Below, one piece after another: positions 52,881 through 62,412 of a stretch of 64,000 nt of DNA. The notes under the pieces were generated by a model. That model saw only the letters and a program-made list of their open reading frames with translations. It was not told where the DNA came from and did no database searches. Location of the stretch: assembly GCF_014207845.1 (NCBI RefSeq), contig NZ_JACHLC010000001.1, forward strand, positions 682,001-746,000, written 5' to 3'. Both the position numbers and the translations under genes were made by a program. Origin of the DNA: Chryseobacterium shigense (GTDB lineage: Bacteria; Bacteroidota; Bacteroidia; Flavobacteriales; Weeksellaceae). Each line of letters begins with the position of its first letter. Positions within the stretch are counted from its first letter, which is position 1.

Positions 52881-52920
52881 AGTCTGGAATCTTGGCTCTT
52901 GGCTCTAGAATCTTGACTCT
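52881..52920 (-). repeat. Right 7-bp array flanking the four-helix-bundle gene
   Basis: Read on the minus strand: AGTCAAG, ATTCTAG, AGCCAAG, AGCCAAG, ATTCCAG. It is an inverted partner of the array at 52470-52508 and begins right after the four-helix-bundle stop. Confidence 0.75.
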
Positions 52921-52935
52921 ACAATAAAAAGAAAA

Positions 52936-55900
52936 ATGGCAAAACGTACAGATATAAAAACAATTTTAGTAATCGGTTCAGGACCCATCATCATCGGTCA
53001 GGCAGCTGAATTTGATTATGCAGGAACACAGGCTTGCCTGTCTTTGAGAGAAGAAGGCTACAAGGTGATTTTGATCAACTCAAATCCGGCAACCATTATG
53101 ACGGATGTGGAAATCGCAGATAAAGTTTACATCGAGCCTATTTCCCTTCAGTTTGTAAGCCACATCATCAGAAAAGAACGTCCGGATGCGCTTTTACCGA
53201 CATTGGGAGGCCAAACTGGTCTGAATATGGCAGTAGAGCTGGAAAAATCCGGAATCCTTGAAGAATGTAAAGTAGAAGTATTGGGAACTAAGCTTTCTGC
53301 AATCAACAGAGCAGAAGACAGGGACCTTTTCCGTGAGCTGATGAGAGAGCTGAATGAGCCGGTTCCGGAATCGGATATCGTGAATACGGTAGAAGGAGCC
53401 ATTCGCTTCGCTGATGAGATCGGATATCCGGTAATTGTTCGTCCTGCCTTTACAATGGGAGGAACAGGCGGTGGTATCGCCTCTACAGAAGCCGAACTGA
53501 AAGAAATTGCTGAATTGGGATTGAAATACAGCCCTGTTACCCAGTGTCTTATCGAAAAATCAATTGCAGGCTTCAAAGAAATTGAGTATGAAGTAATGCG
53601 TGATGCAAACGACAATGCCATTGTGGTTTGTAACATGGAAAATATAGACCCGGTAGGAGTACATACGGGAGACTCTATTGTAGTAGCGCCTTCCCAGACA
53701 CTTTCAGATAGAGAATATCAGTTGTTGAGAAATGCTTCTCTGAAAATCATCAGAGCTTTGGGAATTGAAGGAGGTTGTAACGTACAGCTGGCTTTAGACC
53801 CACATTCTTTCGACTACTACATTATCGAAGTAAACCCGAGAGTTTCCCGTTCATCAGCATTGGCAAGTAAAGCAACAGGGTACCCGATCGCAAAAATTGC
53901 AGCGAAGATTGCAGTAGGTTTAACGCTTGACGAGATTATGAACCCGGTAACAGGAAAAACATACGCATGTTTTGAACCCGCTCTTGACTATGTTGTAACA
54001 AAATTCCCGAGATTCCCGTTCGATAAATTCGAAACAGCGGACAGAAGATTGTCTACCCAGATGAAAGCAACGGGAGAAGTAATGGCTATCGGAAGAAACT
54101 TCGAAGAATCCTTACAGAAAGCCATCCGTTCCCTTGAAACAGGAATCAGACATTTAGGATTAAAAACAAAACAGGCTGAAGCGCTTACTGCTGAAGAAAT
54201 TGAAAGAAGAATCCGAGTATGTGATGATGAGAGATTATTCATCATCGGAGATGCGCTAAGAAAAGGTTACGATTGGGAACAGATCGTAGAATGGAGTAAA
54301 ATTGATAAATTCTTCATCTGGAAACTGAAAAAATTAGTTGATTTCGAAAAAGTAATCGCCGCCAATAAATTTGATAAAGAAACCTTAATTCAGGCTAAGA
54401 AATTAGGTTTTGCAGATATGAATATCGCTCACCTTTGGGAAGTGAAGCAGCGTGAAGTTTTCGATTTCAGAAAACAAAACGGAATAATGCCGGTATATAA
54501 AATGGTAGATACCTGCGCTGCTGAATTTGAAAGTGAAACACCATATTTCTACGGAACTTACGAAGAAGAGAACGAAAGCGTTGTTTCCAGCAAAGAAAAG
54601 ATCATCGTTTTAGGTTCAGGGCCTATCAGGATCGGTCAGGGAGTGGAATTTGACTATGCAACGGTTCACTCGGTTTGGGCGATCAAAGAAATGGGCTACG
54701 AAGCCATCATCATCAATAATAACCCTGAAACGGTTTCTACAGACTTCTCAATCTCAGATAAATTATACTTTGAGCCATTAACGGAAGAAGATGTAATGAA
54801 CATCATCGAGCTTGAAAAACCAAAAGGAGTGGTAGTACAGTTCGGAGGACAGACAGCCATTAACCTTGCAGATAAACTGGCTTCTCACGGGGTACAGATT
54901 CTTGGAACTTCACTGGAAGACCTCGACAGAGCCGAGAACAGGGATAAATTCGAAAAAGCACTTCAGGAACTGGGAATTCCCCAGCCATTAGGGAAAACTT
55001 CCACTTCAAAAGAAGAAGCGATAAAAATTGCCAACGAAATTGGTTATCCCGTTCTGGTACGCCCAAGTTACGTATTGGGAGGACGCGCAATGGAAATCGT
55101 ATACGGTGAGGCAGAACTGGCTTACTACATGGAAAACGCGGTAGAGGCAAGCCCTAAACACCCTGTTTTGGTCGACAAGTACATGGTAGGAAAAGAAATT
55201 GAGATCGATGCGATCTGCGATGGTGAAACCGTAATAATTCCTGGAATTATGGAACATATCGAAAGAGCCGGGGTACACTCAGGAGACTCTATCGCAGTAT
55301 ATCCTACACAGAATGTTTCACAGAGAGAAATCGATACGTTGGTAGATTATACACAGAGACTTGCCAAAGGCTTGAATGTAATTGGTTTAATGAATATCCA
55401 GTACGTTCTTTTCGAAGGAAATGTCTATGTAATTGAAGTAAATCCACGTTCTTCAAGAACAGTTCCTTTCCTGTCCAAAATAACAGAAGTTCCGATGGCT
55501 AATCTGGCTACAAAAGCAATATTAGGCCAGAAACTGACGGACTTAGGCTATAAAAACGGTCTGGTTCCAAGCAAAGAAGGTGTATATGTAAAAGTTCCTG
55601 TATTCTCTTTCTCAAAACTGACAAAAGTAGATATCTCTTTAGGCCCAGAAATGAAGTCTACGGGAGAGGTTATGGGTAAAGATACCACCCTTGAAAAAGC
55701 ACTTTACAAAGGATTGGTTGCGGCTGGAAGAAAAGTTCCGATGCACGGATCGATCTTATTCACGGTAGCTGATAAACACAAGCAGGAAGCGGCTGATCTG
55801 GCGGCGAGATTCCATGAGGTTGGTTTCAGAATCTGGGCAACGGAAGGAACAGCCAAATTCTTCGAAGAAAAAGGGATTCCGTGCAAGATAGGATACAAAA

Positions 55901-56118
55901 TCGGGGAGGAGAGTGTCAACCTTATCGATCTGATTCAGAAAGGAAAAGTACAATACGTTGTAAATACCATGACGAAAGGAAAGCAGTCTGAAAGAGACGG
56001 TTTCCAGATCAGAAGAATGAGTGTTGAAAACGGTGTTCCTTGTTTAACTTCAATGGATACTGTTGAAGCTATACTGAAAGTAATCGAAAGCATGACTTTC
56101 AAAATGGAAACAATGTAA
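52936..56118 (+). CDS. carB: Carbamoyl-phosphate synthase large subunit
   Basis: 1060 residues, full length. There are two homologous ATP-grasp halves: the first with [20 protein letters not shown] and [18 protein letters not shown], the second with [20 protein letters not shown] and [19 protein letters not shown] linking domain joins them, and a C-terminal MGS-like allosteric domain runs from about 930 ([20 protein letters not shown]). It makes carbamoyl phosphate from bicarbonate, ATP and the ammonia channelled from CarA. The 464-bp separation from carA, filled by the four-helix-bundle unit, is unusual. Confidence 0.97.
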   Translation: MAKRTDIKTILVIGSGPIIIGQAAEFDYAGTQACLSLREEGYKVILINSNPATIMTDVEIADKVYIEPISLQFVSHIIRKERPDALLPTLGGQTGLNMAVELEKSGILEECKVEVLGTKLSAINRAEDRDLFRELMRELNEPVPESDIVNTVEGAIRFADEIGYPVIVRPAFTMGGTGGGIASTEAELKEIAELGLKYSPVTQCLIEKSIAGFKEIEYEVMRDANDNAIVVCNMENIDPVGVHTGDSIVVAPSQTLSDREYQLLRNASLKIIRALGIEGGCNVQLALDPHSFDYYIIEVNPRVSRSSALASKATGYPIAKIAAKIAVGLTLDEIMNPVTGKTYACFEPALDYVVTKFPRFPFDKFETADRRLSTQMKATGEVMAIGRNFEESLQKAIRSLETGIRHLGLKTKQAEALTAEEIERRIRVCDDERLFIIGDALRKGYDWEQIVEWSKIDKFFIWKLKKLVDFEKVIAANKFDKETLIQAKKLGFADMNIAHLWEVKQREVFDFRKQNGIMPVYKMVDTCAAEFESETPYFYGTYEEENESVVSSKEKIIVLGSGPIRIGQGVEFDYATVHSVWAIKEMGYEAIIINNNPETVSTDFSISDKLYFEPLTEEDVMNIIELEKPKGVVVQFGGQTAINLADKLASHGVQILGTSLEDLDRAENRDKFEKALQELGIPQPLGKTSTSKEEAIKIANEIGYPVLVRPSYVLGGRAMEIVYGEAELAYYMENAVEASPKHPVLVDKYMVGKEIEIDAICDGETVIIPGIMEHIERAGVHSGDSIAVYPTQNVSQREIDTLVDYTQRLAKGLNVIGLMNIQYVLFEGNVYVIEVNPRSSRTVPFLSKITEVPMANLATKAILGQKLTDLGYKNGLVPSKEGVYVKVPVFSFSKLTKVDISLGPEMKSTGEVMGKDTTLEKALYKGLVAAGRKVPMHGSILFTVADKHKQEAADLAARFHEVGFRIWATEGTAKFFEEKGIPCKIGYKIGEESVNLIDLIQKGKVQYVVNTMTKGKQSERDGFQIRRMSVENGVPCLTSMDTVEAILKVIESMTFKMETM

Positions 56119-56142
56119 TTTTCGAATAAGAATAAATACTGT

Positions 56143-56180
56143 AAACCTCATAGATTGCTGAAATCTATGAGGTTTTTTAT
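56143..56180 (+). terminator. Terminator after carB
   Basis: AACCTCATAGATT / AATCTATGAGGTT, a 13-bp perfect stem with a short loop and T-run. Confidence 0.88.
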
Positions 56181-56229
56181 TATATTGAATGAAATTTAAC
56201 CTTAGAAAATTGTAAAAATTAATTATAAA

Positions 56230-56441
56230 AGAAATGTTTTAAATAATTCATATAAAACATTTTATGGAGACTCTAATTTCAATTATGTAAACGAGATACT
56301 GTCTCCTAAAGCTTTCAACAGAATTAAAAATCTAAAATGAGAATAAATACGGTTGATGTGGATAGGAAAGTATACAGCATTAAGGAATTGGAGGAAAAAG
56401 CAGACAAAATCAAAACAAATTATGTTTTCAAAGTTCAATAA
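56230..56441 (+). pseudogene. Possible coding remnant
   Basis: One frame reads on to SYKTFYGDSNFNYVNEIL then SPKAFNRIKNLK and a TGA. That TGA overlaps an ATG (56337) starting a 34-codon frame with MRINTVDVDRKVYSIKELEE and ending FKVQ. Amino-acid usage looks protein-like, but there is no recognisable family and no credible start for the first part. It may be the decayed end of a gene or simply chance. Confidence 0.25.
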
Positions 56442-56603
56442 ATAGTTCCGGCATACTTAAGAAGCTTCAATTTTATCATCGATTTAATCTCTATTTTTTG
56501 ATCAGAAAGAGTGCATCGCCATGAAAATTAATTTTAAGGAAACCCAGAATTAAATAACTATTTGTTGATTTATATAATTTGTATAAATTCGCTGAAAATT
56601 AAT

Positions 56604-56664
56604 AGAATAATTTTTCATGCAGCAAATAACTCTTATTTGTGAAAATTAGCATGAGAATTATTCT
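56604..56664. repeat. Nested palindrome upstream of the kelch gene
   Basis: The outer arms AGAATAATTTTTCATGC (56604-56620) and GCATGAGAATTATTCT (56649-56664) pair except for one bulge and one mismatch. Inside them CAAATAA-ctc-TTATTTG (56623-56639) is a perfect hairpin. The right arm lies 27 bases before the kelch ATG. Confidence 0.7.
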
Positions 56665-56691
56665 ATAATTAAATAAAAAACACTATAAACT

Positions 56692-59547
56692 ATGAAAAAA
56701 ATATTTTTTCTTTTGATAAGCACAATGTGCTTGTCACAAAACATCAATTTTACCTGGATACAAGGAGGAAATCAAATTGAACAAAACGCTGAATTTGGAA
56801 TATATGGGCTTGAGAGTAATGAAAACTGGCCGAATATTTTAAAAGAAATGTCCTATGTGGTAGATAACGACGGAACTTTCTGGATGTTCGGAGGTTATAG
56901 TACAGGATGGGTGAGTAATGCAACCAGCCTGTTATGGAGCTACAACTATCAAAATAACAATTTTACCTTCAGAAAAGGCTGGCTTTACCACGATTTTAAC
57001 GGGTATAATAAAGGAATAAACGCAGATAGCTACAGAAACGTTCCCGGAGCTGTAAGAATGTCTTCTATGTGGGCTTCAACAAATAAAAATTTATATGTTT
57101 TTGGAGGAGCGGATGCTTCCGGTAAACAAAAAAATGACCTGTGGAAATTCAACAGCCTTACCAATAACTGGATTAAAATTTCAAACGGAACACCAACCGG
57201 TGAAGCTAATTTCGGTACAAAAGGAGTTGAAAATATCACCAATGCTCCTCCTGCACTGATCAATACCACAACGTGGACCGATTCGTCAGGAAATCTCTAT
57301 TTCTTCGGAGGTAAAACATCAAATGGGGATGAATATAATACCGTATGGAAGTACAATATTTCCACCAATATGTGGTCTTGGACCGGAGGAGCAGATCAGC
57401 CCAATACAAATGGTGTATACAACAGCATAGGACAGGAAAACACTCTGAATACTCCAAGTGCAAGGTTTGGAAGCTGTAGTTTTAAAGATTTGCAGGGGAA
57501 TATCTTTATTTATGGAGGATATCATAGTTCCGTACCTCAAAGCTATAATTACAATGATATATGGAAGTTTAATCCTGTAAACGGATTATGGACCTGGATG
57601 AAAGGAAGCCAGACAAGTACCGAAAACATTGCCGGCGGAATAGGAGTGGAAAATGCTAATAATATGCCGGGAACCATTAACTATAATTATAACAATCCCA
57701 AGCCTAATAACTGGACAGACAAAAACGGAAACTTCTGGATTCAGATAAATTATTATATGTGGAAATACACACCATCCACTAATTCCTGGACATTAATGAA
57801 GAAAAACGGAAATCCTCCTGTCAGCCAGCCCCCTGTTTATGGAGCAATGAATGTTGAAGATGTACAAAACTTTCCGGGATTCAGAAATTCATCAGCCTGT
57901 TGGACCGGAAATGATGGAAATCTGTATTTATATAATGGCAATACAAATGATTCAAGTACATATGCAGTTGATTTGTGGAAATACAACACAGTGACCAATA
58001 ATTGGGTTCAGGTTAAAGGACCGGGAATTACAAGCGGAGGCAATTCTTACGATTTTACTTCCTATGAAAAACTGGCAGGGCTTGTTGAAAGCGAAAATAC
58101 TCCCGGAGGAACGGCCAAGTATGGCGCCCAATGGAAAGATACTGACGGCAATTTATGGATCTATGGAATTTGCGGGAAGTATGGTAATGAAATAAATAGC
58201 ACAGGCTATTCTTCTGTTGATTTATGGAAGTTTAATTCTTCTCAAAAAAAATGGCAGTGGATCAACGGTAACGAAAATAGTTTCTTTAAATCGTACACAG
58301 GAGATTTGCTTAACTATGGAACAATTAATGTTGAAAACAAAAGAAATGCTCCGGGACGCCGTATTGATGCTATGTCATGGATAGACACTAACGGAAATCT
58401 ATGGATGTTTGGTGGTCAGGTACCACAGGTGAACTCTTATTATCAGGATTTATGGATGTTCAACGTTACATCTAATAACTGGGTCTGGAAAGGAGGAATA
58501 AAAAATCCTGATAATGGTTATAACAGGCATGCAAATTATGGAAGCCAGGGAATATACTCTTCAGCTAATATTCCCGGAGCCAGAGTAAGAGGGAAAACAT
58601 GGACAGATGTCCAGGGGAATTTCTATTTGTATGGTGGTTATGGCTTTGATGAAACTTCTGCAAATGAAGGATATTTAAATGACGTATGGAAATATGATAT
58701 AGCCCAGAATCAGTGGGTATGGTTAAATGGAGATAAAACTGTTAACAACTTCAGCAGCACCAATTATCCTGTCGCTGACTATGGAACAGGAATCAGCTGG
58801 GCGGACGAAAATAAAGACTTCTGGTATTTTACAAATGCTAAAATGTGGAAATATCAGACGGGTACCAACAGCTGGTCTGTAATAGGAACCCCTCCTCCTT
58901 ACGGAAATGCAAACTATGGAACTATGGGAACGGAAAGCTCTTCCAATTTCCCGGGAGATAGAAACAAGGCGCTGACATGGACCGGTAAAAATGGAAATCT
59001 GTGGTTATTTGGCGGAAACAGTACATCTCAACAAAATCTATGGAAGTACAATATCTATACAGGTAACTGGACATGGATGTATGGCCCTCAGTCTTCATCC
59101 TCATATAATTATGGACAGCTAGATGTTTCTTCCAATGTGAATTTACCGCCTTACAGACGCTATTCCGCTACCTGGACCGATACGCTTGGAAATTTATATT
59201 TCTTTGGAGGTACTCAGACAGAAACTTATGATCATCTGAACTACAATGATGTTTGGAGAATAGATGTAGCCAGCTATAGCCTGAATACCAACGAATCCAT
59301 AAAATCAAATGGAAAATTCAAAGTATATCCTGCATTCTTTTCAAACGAGGTAACTGTGGAATCCGGAGAGAATTTTGAAAAAATAACAGTTTCCGATTTT
59401 TCCGGTAAAACAGTGAAAACAGTAAATTTCAGTTCAGATAAAAAGAAAGTTATTAATTTATCAGATTTGAATACTGGAGCTTATATACTTGCTGTTCATG
59501 GATTGAAAAACAATATCTTATTTTCAACAAAAATTATAAAAAAATAA
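56692..59547 (+). CDS. Kelch-repeat surface protein with T9SS sorting domain
   Basis: 951 residues. The signal peptide (MKKIFFLLISTMCLSQN) is followed by about twelve kelch-type units of roughly 70-80 residues. Each combines 'PGxR..xxWTDxxGNLWxFGG' and 'DLWKYNxxTNxWxWxxG' patterns; examples are LWKFNSLTNNWIKISNG, VWKYNISTNMWSWTGG and LWKYNIYTGNWTWMYG. Twelve blades are enough for two propellers. The last about 75 residues (KVYPAFFSNEVTVESGENF ... GAYILAVHGLKNNILFSTKI) are a type IX sorting domain, so it is exported and probably surface-anchored. The ligand is unknown; adhesion or glycan binding is a reasonable guess. Confidence 0.9.
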   Translation: MKKIFFLLISTMCLSQNINFTWIQGGNQIEQNAEFGIYGLESNENWPNILKEMSYVVDNDGTFWMFGGYSTGWVSNATSLLWSYNYQNNNFTFRKGWLYHDFNGYNKGINADSYRNVPGAVRMSSMWASTNKNLYVFGGADASGKQKNDLWKFNSLTNNWIKISNGTPTGEANFGTKGVENITNAPPALINTTTWTDSSGNLYFFGGKTSNGDEYNTVWKYNISTNMWSWTGGADQPNTNGVYNSIGQENTLNTPSARFGSCSFKDLQGNIFIYGGYHSSVPQSYNYNDIWKFNPVNGLWTWMKGSQTSTENIAGGIGVENANNMPGTINYNYNNPKPNNWTDKNGNFWIQINYYMWKYTPSTNSWTLMKKNGNPPVSQPPVYGAMNVEDVQNFPGFRNSSACWTGNDGNLYLYNGNTNDSSTYAVDLWKYNTVTNNWVQVKGPGITSGGNSYDFTSYEKLAGLVESENTPGGTAKYGAQWKDTDGNLWIYGICGKYGNEINSTGYSSVDLWKFNSSQKKWQWINGNENSFFKSYTGDLLNYGTINVENKRNAPGRRIDAMSWIDTNGNLWMFGGQVPQVNSYYQDLWMFNVTSNNWVWKGGIKNPDNGYNRHANYGSQGIYSSANIPGARVRGKTWTDVQGNFYLYGGYGFDETSANEGYLNDVWKYDIAQNQWVWLNGDKTVNNFSSTNYPVADYGTGISWADENKDFWYFTNAKMWKYQTGTNSWSVIGTPPPYGNANYGTMGTESSSNFPGDRNKALTWTGKNGNLWLFGGNSTSQQNLWKYNIYTGNWTWMYGPQSSSSYNYGQLDVSSNVNLPPYRRYSATWTDTLGNLYFFGGTQTETYDHLNYNDVWRIDVASYSLNTNESIKSNGKFKVYPAFFSNEVTVESGENFEKITVSDFSGKTVKTVNFSSDKKKVINLSDLNTGAYILAVHGLKNNILFSTKIIKK

Positions 59548-59612
59548 AAAATTAAATGAATCTTTAGAAAGAGAATGATTTTAAGAATAAAAATAGTTAA
59601 TCACTGTTTAAT

Positions 59613-59652
59613 TAGGGTTTCCGAATTCGGAAACCCTTTATTTATGGTTTTT
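59613..59652 (+). terminator. Terminator after the kelch gene
   Basis: Palindrome GGGTTTCCGAATTCGGAAACCC, perfect through its centre, followed by a T-rich stretch. Confidence 0.75.
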
Positions 59653-59780
59653 TTTTGTAATAAAGTTTCTCGTTTTACAAAATTTAAATTATAGCAAAAA
59701 CTCCTAAAAATATGAAAAAACATCTGTTTTGACATATTTGATTGTTTTACATTGAAAAAAGACAAGGAGCTTTTTGTATA

Positions 59781-60632
59781 TTAATTCATCTTGTAATAAG
59801 CCTCAGAAAAATACGTACTCGGTTTAAAATATGCCGTTTTTCTTTCCACATCAAAAATCCAGTTAAATCTTCTCAGTAAATCAGCTCCGAAATAATTTGA
59901 TTTCTGAGTTTTCAGATCTCCGGCAAAAAATCCGGCTGTAACACCTTTCAATACAGTATTTCCTAACTTTAAAAAAGGCAAAATTCCCTGTTGGGTTACA
60001 ATGCTTTTTCCTGCAGAATTTTTTAATGTTCTTTCACCGGTTAAATTTAACTTTTTGCCTAATTCCTTTTCATCTGCAAATTGGTTGCTGTAAAGAATTC
60101 CGCCAGAATATCCTGACTGTAAAAGAAAATAAACCTCCTCCTGTTTACCATCGATAACGTTATCCGCAACAATATAAAACTGCCCGTTTTCTGAAAATAA
60201 AGGTGTTGATTCATAGTCCTTCAGGTCCGGCATTTTATCGTAAATAAGAAATTGACTATTATCATAATCAATTTTAAATGCTTTTCCCTTAAAAATTCCC
60301 GTCCCGATTTTTCCGTCAGCTTCATGTCCGGTAATTTCATTGTCAAAAAAACGCACATTATTTACGGTTAATTTTCCGATCTGCACTGTATTTTTCTCGC
60401 TTACTTCCTCATTATTGAAAACAATATGATCCGCCTTACGCTGTCTTTCCGGGGAAATTGAGGCATCCTCCATAGCGATCTGGAACATCAGATCCAGGGA
60501 ATCCTTTTTATTCACAAGTGTTTTTACAATAATATTATTATGTTTGGTAATTCTAAAGGGAACAGCCTGTTGTGCATTTACCGAAAGACCGATAGAAAAT
60601 AGAAAAATAAAACTTACTTTTTTGAACATCAT
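59781..60632 (-). CDS. Retropepsin-like protein lacking catalytic aspartates
   Basis: 283 residues with signal peptide (KKVSFIFLFSIGLSVNAQQ). The fold is that of bacterial retropepsin-like proteins: repeated G-K-L-T-V-N-N-V-R-F-F-D and the family C-terminus GADLLRRFNWIFDVERKTAYFKP, which corresponds to 'G-x-x-x-L-R-R-F-N-x-x-x-D-x-x-x-x-x-x-x-L-K-P'. Where active enzymes have D-T-G, this protein has LDLMFQIAMEDA (Q51) and FLLQSGYSGG (Q172). Both catalytic Asp positions appear to be Gln. It is probably a non-catalytic binding protein. It is divergent from the Crp-like regulator, 73 bp apart. Confidence 0.75.
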   Translation of the reverse strand: MMFKKVSFIFLFSIGLSVNAQQAVPFRITKHNNIIVKTLVNKKDSLDLMFQIAMEDASISPERQRKADHIVFNNEEVSEKNTVQIGKLTVNNVRFFDNEITGHEADGKIGTGIFKGKAFKIDYDNSQFLIYDKMPDLKDYESTPLFSENGQFYIVADNVIDGKQEEVYFLLQSGYSGGILYSNQFADEKELGKKLNLTGERTLKNSAGKSIVTQQGILPFLKLGNTVLKGVTAGFFAGDLKTQKSNYFGADLLRRFNWIFDVERKTAYFKPSTYFSEAYYKMN

Positions 60633-60653
60633 AATGTGATTAACGGTTAAAGT

Positions 60654-60683
60654 TTTGAAATCTAAAATTACCTATTATCTTTG
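60654..60683 (+). promoter_or_regulatory. Promoter of the Crp-like regulator gene
   Basis: TTTG (60654-60657), 18 bases, TATCTTTG (60676-60683): a good Bacteroidota match, 22 bases before the ATG. Confidence 0.7.
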
Positions 60684-60705
60684 GAACAGCAAACATTCAT
60701 ATTAA

Positions 60706-61224
60706 ATGATTCAGAAACTGCTAAATAGTGGACTTTACTGGCAAAAGAAAGAATTCAGAAGAAATGAATTTCTGAAAATTTCAGGAAGTACGAATACTGA
60801 TATTTATTTTGTCGAAAATGGCAGCATCCGGATTTTTATGATGGATGATGATGAAGAAAGAATTATTCGTTTCGGATATACTGGAAATATTATTGTTTCC
60901 CTAGACTCTTTTCTGTCGGGTAAACCTTCAGATCTTTATATGCAGGCAATTAAGAAAACAAGTGTGAGAATAGCGTCAAAAAAAGATTTTTATGCATTCA
61001 TTGTATCAGGTGAAGAGAATCTTAAATTCTGGAACAGTCTTCTGGAAGATTTGGTGCTTCAGCAGATGGAGAGAGAAAAAGATTTGCTCATTAATTCCCC
61101 TAAAGAACGTTTCGAAAGAGTATTGAAAAGAAGTCCTAAGTTATTTCAGGAAGTCCCGAATAAATATATTGCCAATTACCTCAGAATGTCTCCGGAAACA
61201 TTGTCAAGACTCAAAAAATCTTGA
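60706..61224 (+). CDS. Crp/Fnr-family cyclic-nucleotide-binding-domain protein
   Basis: 172 residues. The N-terminal cupin-like cNMP domain has FVENGSIRIFMMDDDEERIIRFG and IIVSLDSFLSGKPSDLYMQA. A long dimer helix follows, then the HTH region (FQEVPNKYIANYLRMSPETLSRLKKS), which ends right after the recognition helix. That is short for Crp (about 200) but common in the Bacteroidota subgroup. The divergent retropepsin-like gene or the DinB-Ogt genes downstream are candidate targets. Confidence 0.88.
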   Translation: MIQKLLNSGLYWQKKEFRRNEFLKISGSTNTDIYFVENGSIRIFMMDDDEERIIRFGYTGNIIVSLDSFLSGKPSDLYMQAIKKTSVRIASKKDFYAFIVSGEENLKFWNSLLEDLVLQQMEREKDLLINSPKERFERVLKRSPKLFQEVPNKYIANYLRMSPETLSRLKKS

Positions 61225-61278
61225 TTTCAGTCAACATTTAAGAAAAAGTTGATCCCGAAATTTGTATAAAAATGATCA

Positions 61279-61827
61279 ATGGAAATTTCTACATCACAAT
61301 TACTTAATGAACTGAAAATATTAACCCAGGAACACATGCAGTATGCAGAAAGCCTTCTGAAACAACCGGATGAAAAACTCAATTTCAGACTTTCTCAGGA
61401 CAGCTGGAGTATTCTTGAATGTCTCGAACATCTTAACCGTTACGGGAATTTTTACATTCCGGAGATCAGTCAAAGAATTTCTGCCGCAAAAACATCTCCT
61501 GTAGCAGTATTCAAACCTGGAATTATAGGGAATTATTTTACTGAAAGCATGCGCCCAAAGGAAAAACTAAACAAAATGAAAGCTTTTAAAAGCATGAATC
61601 CCGTAAACAGCCGGCTAAATAAAAATATAGTTCACGAATTTATAAGACAGCAGGAACAAATGACAGAATTGCTCGGAAAAGCAGAAAATGTTAATGTCAA
61701 TACTGTAAAAACCAACATTAGCATTACAAAGTTGGTCAAGCTGAAATTAGGAGATACTTTCCGTTTTGTGATTTATCATAATGCAAGACATATCCGTCAG
61801 GCAGAAAATATTATAGTTAATATCTGA
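61279..61827 (+). CDS. DinB-family protein
   Basis: 182 residues, a four-helix DinB/YfiT-like metal-binding fold. The family's histidines are in ILECLEHLNRYGNFYIPEI and in the late RFVIYHNARHIRQAENIIV (H-x-x-x-H). Members include thiol-S-transferases such as bacillithiol enzymes; function here is unknown. It is followed by ogt, so a DNA-damage or electrophile-defence link is possible, by position only. Confidence 0.87.
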   Translation: MEISTSQLLNELKILTQEHMQYAESLLKQPDEKLNFRLSQDSWSILECLEHLNRYGNFYIPEISQRISAAKTSPVAVFKPGIIGNYFTESMRPKEKLNKMKAFKSMNPVNSRLNKNIVHEFIRQQEQMTELLGKAENVNVNTVKTNISITKLVKLKLGDTFRFVIYHNARHIRQAENIIVNI

Positions 61828-61870
61828 GTTTTTTGAGTGAAGATTCCAGATATTTACTAATTTTAAGTCT

Positions 61871-62383
61871 ATGGAACTTATTTACCGAAAAACAATACAG
61901 ACTCCACTGGGAGAAATGGTAGCCTGTGCCGTTGAGGAAGGAATCTGCCTCCTTGAATTTACAGATCGTAAAAACTTTGAAAAGCAGTTTACTTCTTTAT
62001 CAAAAGCTTTAAATTCTGGATTTGAAGAAAGAGATCACAAACATTTCACCCAGCTGGAAACAGAATTAAAAGAATATTTTGAAGGAAAAAGACAGGTCTT
62101 CAATGTCCCTTTGTATACCACCGGAACAGAGTTTCAGGAAAAAGTATGGCAGCTTTTGTGCGAAATTCCTATGGGAGAAACAAGAACCTATAAAAAACAG
62201 TCGGAACTTTTAGGAAATCCCAAGGCAATACGCGCAGTGGGAACAGCAAACGGAATCAATAAAATTGCCATTCTGATACCCTGCCACCGTGTCATTGGTT
62301 CAAACGGAGAACTGGTAGGCTATGCGGGAGGAATCTGGAGAAAGCAAAAATTATTGGAATTAGAAAAGGCTATTTTGTTTTGA
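61871..62383 (+). CDS. ogt: Methylated-DNA--protein-cysteine methyltransferase
   Basis: 170 residues; removes O6-methyl groups from guanine by suicide transfer to a cysteine. The active-site motif is ILIPCHRVIGSNGELVGYAGG. The DNA-binding helix region TYKKQSELLGNPKAIRAVGTANG is intact. The N-terminal domain lacks the Ada zinc module, so it is the single-domain Ogt type. Confidence 0.95.
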   Translation: MELIYRKTIQTPLGEMVACAVEEGICLLEFTDRKNFEKQFTSLSKALNSGFEERDHKHFTQLETELKEYFEGKRQVFNVPLYTTGTEFQEKVWQLLCEIPMGETRTYKKQSELLGNPKAIRAVGTANGINKIAILIPCHRVIGSNGELVGYAGGIWRKQKLLELEKAILF

Positions 62384-62412
62384 TTTTTGTAAATTTAGGC
62401 AAAAATTTACAC

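Larger units (their letters stand above)
56181..56691. other. Intergenic region between carB and the kelch gene
   Basis: 511 bp of AT-rich sequence with no confident gene. It holds two short frames that look like coding remnants (see 56230-56441) and a nested palindrome at 56604-56664. Confidence 0.6.

Noticed and set aside
53148..53636. 162-residue antisense Ser-rich frame in carB
   Set aside because: A typical shadow of a conserved gene with no start signals of its own.
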